Assembly: GCF_014648895.1 (NCBI RefSeq)
Contig: NZ_BMRZ01000003.1
Span: 496,001 to 560,000 of the forward strand
DNA from: Streptomyces tanashiensis
Lineage (GTDB): Bacteria; Actinomycetota; Actinomycetes; Streptomycetales; Streptomycetaceae
Length of the DNA stretch: 64,000 nucleotides
Direction: 5' to 3'
A model generated the notes under the pieces. It saw nothing but the letters and a program-made list of their open reading frames with translations. It did not search any database and was not told where the DNA came from. A program made the translations under genes and the position numbers. Shown here one piece after another: positions 58,801 to 64,000 of the stretch. The stretch's first letter is position 1. Each line of letters starts with the position of its first letter.

Positions 58801-61214
58801 GGCTGCTGGAGCGCCAGGACATCACCGCTGAAGAACGGCGGCTCGTGGTCGGTTCCGCGGGGCGGTGGCTCGCCGAGCACGGCATGGAGAAGGACGCCGA
58901 CTTCCTGATGAAGAAGGCGCTCGTGCGCGAGGACCTCACTCCCGAGGAACGGGAGCTCGTGCTCGGATTCGGGGCCCGGTGGCTGGACGCCCACGCGGCC
59001 GAGGCGGACGCCAGCTTCATCATGGCCCCCATGCTGGCCCGGCGCGATCTCACCGAGGAGCAGGCCCGCCTCGCCATCGGCCAGGCCACGTCCTGGCTGG
59101 AGCTCCACGGACACGGGAAGAACGCGGGGTACGTCCTCCAGCACCTGCTCGAACGCGAGGACGTCCCGGTCGACGAGGTGCACCGGGCCGCCGGCTTCGC
59201 CAACGCATGGCTGGCGCGGCACAAGGAGACCGCCAACGCCAGCTATGTCCTGCCCGCCCTGCTGGTCCGGACCGACCTCACCGACGAGCAGGCGGAACAG
59301 GCCGCCGCAGCGGCGCTGTCCTGGCTGCGCGTGCACGGCCTCGTCGAGACGGCGGACCGGGTCCTGCGGCCGTTCCTCCTCCGTGCCGGTCTCCCGTCCG
59401 GCCGGGTGCGGTCCCTCGTCGGCCGCGCGAACCAGTGGTTGGAGCAGTACCGGACGAAGCGGAACGCGGGCTATCTGCTCGGTGCGCTGCTCGCCCGCGA
59501 CGACCTGACGGCGGACGAGGCCGCGACCGGCGTGCGGGAGGGCCTGCTGTGGCTGGAGCGGAGCTGCCCGGGGCTCGGGACCCACGTCCTCCTGCCGGAG
59601 CTGCTCGGGCGGGCCGAACTGTCGCCCGAACAGCGTGTGCGGGCCGTCGCGTTCTCCGAGGTCTTCGAGCAGCGGAACACGGGCACCCGGGTGGAGGCCC
59701 AGCGGATCCGGAGGGCGCTCGTGGACCCCGCGGCGCGTACCGACGAGGAGAAGCTGCGGGAGCTCGCCTCGGGAGTGCGGTGGCTGGAGGAGAACGCGAG
59801 GGAGGTGGAGGCGCGCTCGGTGCTCACCACCGTGCTGGAGCATCCCCTGCTGTGGCAGGCCGACCCGGCGGAGGACCTCCCCGGGACGGCCGTCGCCTCG
59901 GCCCTGGTCTGGCTGGAGGAGCACGGGTCGGACGCCACCGCCACGCACCTGATACAGACGCTGCTGCGGTCGCCCGAGGTGACGGTCGCACACCTGGGCG
60001 GCGTGGTGGCGTACACCCTGCGGTGGCTGGTCGGGCACGGGGAGCAGCCCCGCGCCCGGCACGTGCTGGAGCTGCTCCTCGCCCACGCCGGTCTGGACGA
60101 GGAGCAGCGCGACGCCGGCGCCCTGCTGGCGCTCGGCTGGCTGCGGCGCTGGGGAACGGCGGGCGAGGCGCGCTTCGTCATGGAACGGCTCCTGGCGTGC
60201 GCCGGCCTCGTGGAGGCGCGGGTGCGGGACGCCGTCGCGTTCACGCGCGCGTGGCTGACCCGTCATCGGGCGATGAAGGAGGCGGGCTTCGTCCTCAAGT
60301 CCCTGCTGAACCGGGACGATCTGACGGACGAGGACTGGGAGTGGGTCCTTCCGCAGGCGATGGGCTGGCTGCGGGACCACGGGACCAGCCGTGCGGCCCG
60401 GCATCTCGTGACCGGGCTCGCCGAGCACGACCGGATCGGGGTCGCCGACCTCGACGAGCTCCTGGACACGGGTATCGCCTGGCTGGAGAGCCACAGCCAT
60501 TCGCCGCAGCTGCACCGCACGCTGCGGTCCCTGTTCCGGGCGGCGAACCTGACCGAGGCCCAGACCGGGAGGCTGGCCGACTGCGGGCTGCGGTGGATGT
60601 CCCGGCAGGAGACGGCGAAGACCTGGCGCATGCTCGGCGTCCTCGCCGAGCGCTCCGACCTGCCGGCCGACCAGGCCGCGACGGTCGAGTCGCTGGTGGT
60701 CACCCGCGCGTCGGCGGACCCCACCGCGATCGACGGCAGCTTCGTGCTGGAGCCCCGTCTGACGCGTACGGACCTCACGCTGGCGCAGCGCACGAAGGCG
60801 ATCGCCTGGTCGTTCGCGTGGCTGGAGCGGCACATGCCGGAATGGCGGTCCCGCTTCCTCCTCAAGTCGTTGGCGGCGCGGGGGGAGCTCTCGGCGGCCG
60901 AGACGCGCCGGGTCGTGGACTGGTCGCTCGACTGGCTGGAGCACCACACCGACGGCACCGTCGAGATGTTCGTCTTCCAGCGCGCCGAGGCGGTCCTCGT
61001 CCCGCTCCTCGCGCAGGACCTCGACGAGACGCAGCGCCGGCGGCTGGAGGCCCTGCTGCCGCAGTGGGAGGCGGCGGGCGGGACGCCGCCGGGTGAGGTG
61101 CCCCCGGCGGTTCCGCCGGCGCCGGCGATTCCCGCGTCGCGGACCTCGGAGGAGACGGTGCGTCCCTCGGGGGTCGGTTCCGGCGCGGGCGGTTCGGCGG
61201 GCGCCGAGGGGTGA
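55872..61214 (+). CDS. Caspase-like protease / STAND NTPase with 38-residue repeat array
   Basis: A 1780-residue protein. Residues 1-250: C14 caspase-like protease with His86 (YYAGHGQY) and Cys134/Cys135 (IIDCCHSG). About 300-650: P-loop NTPase with Walker A GAAGTGKT (335-342, Lys341), Walker B VVMDYL (Asp390) and a sensor-like FLATARPGW, then winged-helix-like segments, the STAND plan. About 757-1716: roughly 25 tandem repeats of 38 residues. Within a repeat the consensus has L-T at 1-2, W-L at 16-17, His20, Ala26, F/Y-V-L at 28-30, L-L at 33-34 and R-x-D at 36-38. A Pro/Gly tail ends the chain. By analogy the repeats sense a trigger, the NTPase oligomerises and the caspase cuts. It overlaps the EACC1 gene by 4 bp. 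Confidence 0.9.
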   Translation: MTDRSARSSRAVFFGVHDYQELPALAGVAKNIPALLEQLTDPKLEALRREDCHHLAAGSARNDFLAAVSNAADEATDLLLVYYAGHGQYSRNGELLLATKESSYGRDFYSVEYDGLKTLIAGSRARHKVVIIDCCHSGLAVGMGAGDPAEEDDPFTIQGACVLTSAAATEESLCLPAGSVFTLALVDVLKQGITGPLDGDGRRGEEQSHLRTGDILRALRKALAGKVEGGKQVPEPRIACQGEGSRIPLARNRAYTGEKPAAEAGAADRPPAPGPVPPGSVIPQENFVDGLGGFERNLTPECLPYVSPGQDHDTERSQLFRRLRASEDRGVLLIGAAGTGKTRTVLEVGRMALDEGWRVLHLRPGGKESVTSEIIHKVLAEDSPALVVMDYLNHYFRKNNDDPPLDLTTLRHHLLPEARRKGIKVAFLATARPGWLRKTNEIHLYELFDEFDLRQDEEFQRLVAEQALTRLAPTAIDRFGMDRMWEICGHRPIIALLVAREVERRVAAGGLRDLAGLRASGELSTWLRNRLEEDDLAVVRSEKARGGATVFHQASASELLVAAAAAAASCPQEYAQVVAAAKAALPDASEDTPDAEVVVETLLDLGWLQREGPADMVATAHDIVCDQLVESVILPPGSRTPDRRRLLSLLGASLTSPRTLGRYATNLARLMNDLAPQPLESLAKLLDLWFADNAPTIGDVMRRDADAGGYALGALVYGPPWSQAAVRNWQEIAGPWLEEYGDQTDARHLLHSGLSNLPVDNAAVLVPAALRWLDAYGWRQDASYVLGPLLNRTELPAELRPSLENAVGWINLHGQSPGAHFVLSALVARDDLTVQQVRKAVPAALRWCEHSMAARQTGTVLHPLLGREDLTEDEVGRAIAAAYAWVGRHITLEGSLKVLRALLNYPDLPREEVRYAATLALEWLEHHWDARRANWVLYPVLGMRGAGRPQIQQAVTHAVGWLASHATERDADFLMGRLLERQDITAEERRLVVGSAGRWLAEHGMEKDADFLMKKALVREDLTPEERELVLGFGARWLDAHAAEADASFIMAPMLARRDLTEEQARLAIGQATSWLELHGHGKNAGYVLQHLLEREDVPVDEVHRAAGFANAWLARHKETANASYVLPALLVRTDLTDEQAEQAAAAALSWLRVHGLVETADRVLRPFLLRAGLPSGRVRSLVGRANQWLEQYRTKRNAGYLLGALLARDDLTADEAATGVREGLLWLERSCPGLGTHVLLPELLGRAELSPEQRVRAVAFSEVFEQRNTGTRVEAQRIRRALVDPAARTDEEKLRELASGVRWLEENAREVEARSVLTTVLEHPLLWQADPAEDLPGTAVASALVWLEEHGSDATATHLIQTLLRSPEVTVAHLGGVVAYTLRWLVGHGEQPRARHVLELLLAHAGLDEEQRDAGALLALGWLRRWGTAGEARFVMERLLACAGLVEARVRDAVAFTRAWLTRHRAMKEAGFVLKSLLNRDDLTDEDWEWVLPQAMGWLRDHGTSRAARHLVTGLAEHDRIGVADLDELLDTGIAWLESHSHSPQLHRTLRSLFRAANLTEAQTGRLADCGLRWMSRQETAKTWRMLGVLAERSDLPADQAATVESLVVTRASADPTAIDGSFVLEPRLTRTDLTLAQRTKAIAWSFAWLERHMPEWRSRFLLKSLAARGELSAAETRRVVDWSLDWLEHHTDGTVEMFVFQRAEAVLVPLLAQDLDETQRRRLEALLPQWEAAGGTPPGEVPPAVPPAPAIPASRTSEETVRPSGVGSGAGGSAGAEG

Positions 61215-61217
61215 GGG

Positions 61218-61252
61218 CCCCGTCGCGCCCCGGGACGCGGGGCGCGACGGGG
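61218..61252 (+). terminator. Terminator of the caspase-STAND operon
   Basis: A perfect 15-bp stem (61218-61232 with 61238-61252) and 5-nt loop, beginning 3 bp after the stop. Confidence 0.87.
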
Positions 61253-61267
61253 TGTCCGGTGCCGGTG

Positions 61268-61786
61268 TCAGGGGCGCCGGACCTCGAAGTGGAAGCAGCC
61301 GTACTCGACGGCGCGGACGTGCACGAGGGCGACCGCCGGGTCGGCGAAGGCCTCGGCGAGGGCCTGGTCGAAGCCCTCGGCGGGCGTCTCGGGTAGCTCC
61401 AGGAGGCGGCCGCCGACGATGCGGCCGGCCGAGTCGTAGCGGCGGAGGGTGCGGAGGGCCCCGGCGCGGGAGAAGGGGTACGTCTCCGAGGGCGCGGGGC
61501 CGCCGCAGTCGTCGGCGTGGATGAAGACCGGGCCCTGCTCGTCGTAGGCGCCGGGTTCGGCGCCGGTCTCGGCGGCCCAGCGGCGGAGCGGCGCGTACGA
61601 GACGAGGGCGATCCGCTCGCCGGGGGCCGAGAGGCGCAGGCAGCAGCGGAGGGGATCGCCGCCGTCGGTGGCGGTGTGGGGCACGCAGGCGCGGCCGGCG
61701 TCGTCGGTGACGCGCAGCCGGGCGAGCGCGGTGGCGGGGACGGCGAGGGCGTCGTAGGCGGTGGTGCGGGTGGTGTGGGTGGTCAT
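61268..61786 (-). CDS. DUF1203 protein
   Basis: A 172-residue soluble protein. It has CCLRLSAPGERIALVSYAP, then GPVFIHADDCGG, YPFSRAGALRTLRRYDSAGR and a final VRAVEYGCFHFEVRRP, which together fit DUF1203, a widespread single-domain family of unknown function. ATG 61786 was taken as start; the ribosome site is weak. Convergent with the caspase-STAND gene. Confidence 0.82.
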   Translation of the reverse strand: MTTHTTRTTAYDALAVPATALARLRVTDDAGRACVPHTATDGGDPLRCCLRLSAPGERIALVSYAPLRRWAAETGAEPGAYDEQGPVFIHADDCGGPAPSETYPFSRAGALRTLRRYDSAGRIVGGRLLELPETPAEGFDQALAEAFADPAVALVHVRAVEYGCFHFEVRRP

Positions 61787-61954
61787 GTCGCCAGGGTGCG
61801 GGGGCGGCCCTCGTGGTGCTGGCGCTATTCGGACGCGGTCCTGGGCGGGTTCCGGGGCGGGGTCCCGGCGCCCGTGCCGTGTCGGTGTCGCCGGGCGGGT
61901 GTCGGTGGGCTTCGGTACGGTCGCCTCGCGAACCGCTACGAACGGAGCTGTGGG

Positions 61955-62405
61955 ATGAGCCGACGTTTCCAGGTCACCTTCGACGCGCACGATCCGCGGG
62001 CGCTGTCCTCCTTCTGGCGCGACGCGCTGGGGTACGTCCATCCGGGGCCGCCCGGGGTGGAGTTGCCCGAGGGCGCCGACCCGCTGGCCGCCTGGGACGA
62101 GTTCCTCGCGCGGATCGGCGTACCGGAGGACCAGCGCAACACGCGGTCGGCCATCGAGGATCCGGAGGGGGAGGGGCCCCCGGGTGTTCTTCCAGCAGGT
62201 GCCGGAGGACAAGGTGGCCAAGAACCGCGTCCATCTCGACGTCCGCGCCGCTCCGGGGCTTCAGGGGGAGGAGCGGATGGCCGCGCTGGAGGCAGCGTGC
62301 GACCGGCTGGTCGGGCTGGGGGCGAAGCGGGTGCGCCGCTTCGAGCCCGCCCCGCCCATGAGCGGCGGCCACATCGTGATGACCGACCCGAACGCGTCTA
62401 ACTAG
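61955..62405 (+). pseudogene. VOC (glyoxalase/bleomycin-resistance) protein, frameshifted and truncated
   Basis: ATG 61955 opens MSRRFQVTFDAHDPRALSSFWRDALGY, a VOC-fold start. Reading breaks in the run CCCCC at 62177-62181: removing one C restores EGP-RVFFQQVPEDK and joins the second half (NRVHLDVRAAPGL ... GGHIVMTDP), which otherwise lies in the next frame to 62405. After MTDP the usual EGNEFCLD ending is replaced by NASN and a stop. So there are two lesions, a +1 C and a changed C-terminus. The frameshift could be a sequencing error in a homopolymer; the altered end is less easily explained that way. Confidence 0.8.
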
Positions 62406-62518
62406 CGGTTCTAGGGTATCGGCCGGTCAACGGCACGCGGAAGCCCCGCCCGCACGCCACGGGGGCAGCGCACGAACGGGGCCGGGCCGAACCGCTGAAC
62501 TGTCTTACTCGCCGTCGC

Positions 62519-62767
62519 TCAGCGGGCCGGGGTCGGGTCAGCGCGGGTCACTCGCGCATGGTCGGTGTACTCGCGCCGGAAGAGGTCATGGCCGGGGTTC
62601 AGGCCGGTATGTCTCAGCGCCCAGTCTTGGGCGGTCTCGGGATCAGCCTGCGGGCCGGATGACTCGCCGCATCCGATGGACGTGCAGAACAGTTCCGCCG
62701 TTATGCCGCTCTCGGGTGCGTGCTGGATCGTGTGGGGCACGTAGCGGTAGACAGCGCGGGTGCTCAT
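62519..62767 (-). CDS. Small Streptomyces protein, DUF7848-like
   Basis: An 82-residue protein opening MSTRAVYRYVPHTI, with CTSIGCGESSGPQADPE and W-x5-H-T-x5-H-x2-F/Y motifs and a tail EYTDHARVT. Two close cysteines suggest a metal or disulphide. The pattern resembles small Streptomyces proteins (DUF7848) found beside DUF397/DUF5753 regulators. Its ATG overlaps the stop of the upstream gene by 4 bp. Confidence 0.7.
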   Translation of the reverse strand: MSTRAVYRYVPHTIQHAPESGITAELFCTSIGCGESSGPQADPETAQDWALRHTGLNPGHDLFRREYTDHARVTRADPTPAR

Positions 62768-63132
62768 CCGAACGCCTCAGCGGGCAACGTGGGGCCCTCG
62801 TCTTCTCCGTCGTCCTGGACGTCTTCGGTGCCGCTGACTCCCAGACGGTCACCCCGGCTCTCAGCGACCCTCAAGGCGTCCCCCAGGCACTCCGTCAACT
62901 GCCGTGCCAGATAACGCATTTCGGGTTCCGTGGCGCGGGGGTTGGAGAGGAGTTCGTGAGCGTGGAGAAGCACCTTCTCCCCGATGCTGAGTTGCGCAGC
63001 TTCCATGTCATCCGCGAGACGGCTGAGTACGCCCCCGGCGTCGTCACTTTGAAGCAAGCATTCCTTGCCATCCTTCGTCTTCCACGGCAATACGCGAACC
63101 ACGTTCCGCGTGCCGCCTGCCCGCTCGCCCAC
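62764..63132 (-). CDS. Small hypothetical protein, accessory region
   Basis: A 122-residue soluble protein from GTG 63132, with GGAGGGGAAGAC directly upstream. Helical, with GGVLSRLADDMEAAQLSIGE and MRYLARQLTECLGDALRVAE, and an acidic C-terminus. It overlaps the DUF7848-like gene by 4 bp and lies about 80 bp downstream of the DUF5753 regulator on the same strand, so the three probably form one unit. Not recognised. Confidence 0.65.
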   Translation of the reverse strand: MGERAGGTRNVVRVLPWKTKDGKECLLQSDDAGGVLSRLADDMEAAQLSIGEKVLLHAHELLSNPRATEPEMRYLARQLTECLGDALRVAESRGDRLGVSGTEDVQDDGEDEGPTLPAEAFG

Positions 63133-63213
63133 GTCTTCCCCTCCGCCCTCTTCGTGTTTGCACTCAAGGTAGAGGAGAGTTTCAAGTGACCCCAGAATAA
63201 TTCCTGTTGTCGC

Positions 63214-64000
63214 CTAAAGATCATGTAAGAGTGACTGCACACATGCGGCTAGAAACTCGCGGGCGCCGTCGCCGTAGATCGCGAAACCCGCATACATTTC
63301 GAAGATTTCCCGGTACTGGGCTATGTCACGACCGTCTTGAAAAACGATTCTTCCTGTGAAGGTCTCGACGGTTGCTAGACGATCGTCATAGATGGTGAAT
63401 GTATTCAACGGGCCGCGCGGAATGTTTGTGCCGTTCGGAACTACGCCAATCCGGATGTTGGGCAGCCGGGAAAGTGACGTGAGTCGATCAATCTGAACTG
63501 CCATCGCTGTCGTGGGAACGATGGCCCATCTGATGGCCTGTTCGGTGAGGAGGAAGGTGAATCGCTTTGATGTGTCATACAAGACGGCCTGACGTTCCAG
63601 TTTTCGCGCAACGGTCTTGGTCTTGTCCCCGGGGGAATGCGTGAGACTAGCTCTTACGTACTCAGGTGTAGCAAGAAGGCCAGTGAGCATGGACGGCAGG
63701 AAGTAGCGCATCTCCGTCGACTCGGATTCCAACGCTGCCAGCTCAGCTTGCCGCTTCTCCAAGCCCCGCCGCCAGGAGGAACGCTTGTCCTGCCACTCGG
63801 TGTTAGCCATCCTGGCTAGCGCCATCACTTCGCTGACAAGTTCCGGAGGGGCGTCCACGGCCCGCAATATGCGTTCGACGTCTACGAGTGAAGGCGTGGT
63901 CTTGCCCGTCTCGATCTTGCTGATTTTCGACTGACTCATGGCGCAACGCTTAGCGAGCCGATCCCCAGTGAGACCGGCTCGCTTTCGCAAGTCGCGCAGA
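63214..64000 (-). CDS. Helix-turn-helix regulator with DUF5753 (5' end outside window)
   Basis: At least 262 residues of an XRE-type regulator; the reading frame is still open at the window edge. The helix-turn-helix reads RLAKRCAMSQSKISKIETGKTTP, followed by the DUF5753 region with MRYFLPSMLTGLLATPEYVRA, FLLTEQAIRWAIVP and NIRIGVVPNGTNIPRGPLNTFTIYDD. Base composition is clearly lower in GC than the rest of the window: I count 28 G/C in the 60 bases 63301-63360. This suggests recent transfer. It belongs to the same family as the regulator at 15056. Confidence 0.9.
   Translation of the reverse strand, partial: LRDLRKRAGLTGDRLAKRCAMSQSKISKIETGKTTPSLVDVERILRAVDAPPELVSEVMALARMANTEWQDKRSSWRRGLEKRQAELAALESESTEMRYFLPSMLTGLLATPEYVRASLTHSPGDKTKTVARKLERQAVLYDTSKRFTFLLTEQAIRWAIVPTTAMAVQIDRLTSLSRLPNIRIGVVPNGTNIPRGPLNTFTIYDDRLATVETFTGRIVFQDGRDIAQYREIFEMYAGFAIYGDGAREFLAACVQSLLHDL

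Noticed and set aside
55677..60947. A 1756-residue open frame antisense to the caspase-STAND gene
   Set aside because: Composition is of the Arg/Gly/Pro/Val shadow type; the sense strand carries clear caspase, P-loop and repeat motifs.
1..64000. tRNA genes, insertion sequences or prophage
   Set aside because: No tRNA-like cloverleaf, transposase, integrase or phage structural gene was seen on either strand.

Overview
The window is high-GC actinobacterial chromosome, almost certainly Streptomyces. The support is strong third-position GC bias, frequent GTG starts, 4-bp stop/start overlaps, a WhiJ-type regulatory trio (DUF397 + DUF5753 helix-turn-helix + histidine-kinase-like ATPase), many lipoproteins, an IdeR/DmdR-type iron box and an actinobacterial type-A RNase P RNA.

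Layout. 0-0.7 kb: end of an aldehyde dehydrogenase gene and a [3Fe-4S] ferredoxin. 0.9-2.2 kb: two related lipoproteins. 2.2-6.4 kb: a KstR-like TetR regulator divergent from a glycosyltransferase / methyltransferase / alpha-toroid operon. 6.4-13.8 kb: exported and membrane proteins, an F420-type (LLM) oxidoreductase and a cell-wall amidase. 13.9-17.5 kb: a methyltransferase, the WhiJ-type trio and a run of overlapping unknown genes. 17.5-20 kb: small regulators and an NmrA-like protein. 20.2-25.1 kb: a two-domain acyl-CoA dehydrogenase, an SCP-x-type thiolase and an MFS exporter. 25.5-35.8 kb: a LamG-domain secreted protein and a 2152-residue RHS protein. 36.6-40 kb: an ABC-2 transporter with its own two-component system. 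40.3-43.2 kb: MaoC hydratase, zinc alcohol dehydrogenase and SDR. 43.3-53.2 kb: mostly housekeeping genes (siderophore-binding lipoprotein, Nif3-like, zinc-ribbon protein, RNase H/phosphatase, KDPG aldolase, YaaA, RNB nuclease). 53.1-55.4 kb: MerR regulator plus membrane protein, and rnpB. 55.5-61.2 kb: a two-gene EACC1 / caspase-STAND system. 61.3-64 kb: a DUF1203 protein, a broken VOC gene and a lower-GC accessory patch with another DUF5753 regulator.

How parts fit together. Three sites matching the KstR operator pattern TnnAACnnGTTnnA lie in front of the glycosyltransferase operon, the acyl-CoA dehydrogenase/thiolase operon and the MaoC/ADH/SDR operon, and a kstR-like gene lies in the same window. 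Two of these promoters, plus that of the LLM oxidoreductase, also carry a second conserved palindrome (TTTCTGAC...CCGTCAG), suggesting a second regulator over a scattered steroid or branched acyl-CoA beta-oxidation regulon.

The most striking locus is 55486-61214. A small EACC1-like protein overlaps by 4 bp a 1780-residue protein with a caspase-like protease (His86, Cys134/135), a P-loop STAND NTPase (Lys341) and about 25 tandem 38-residue helical repeats. This architecture suggests an NTP-controlled suicide or defence device whose repeat array I do not recognise.
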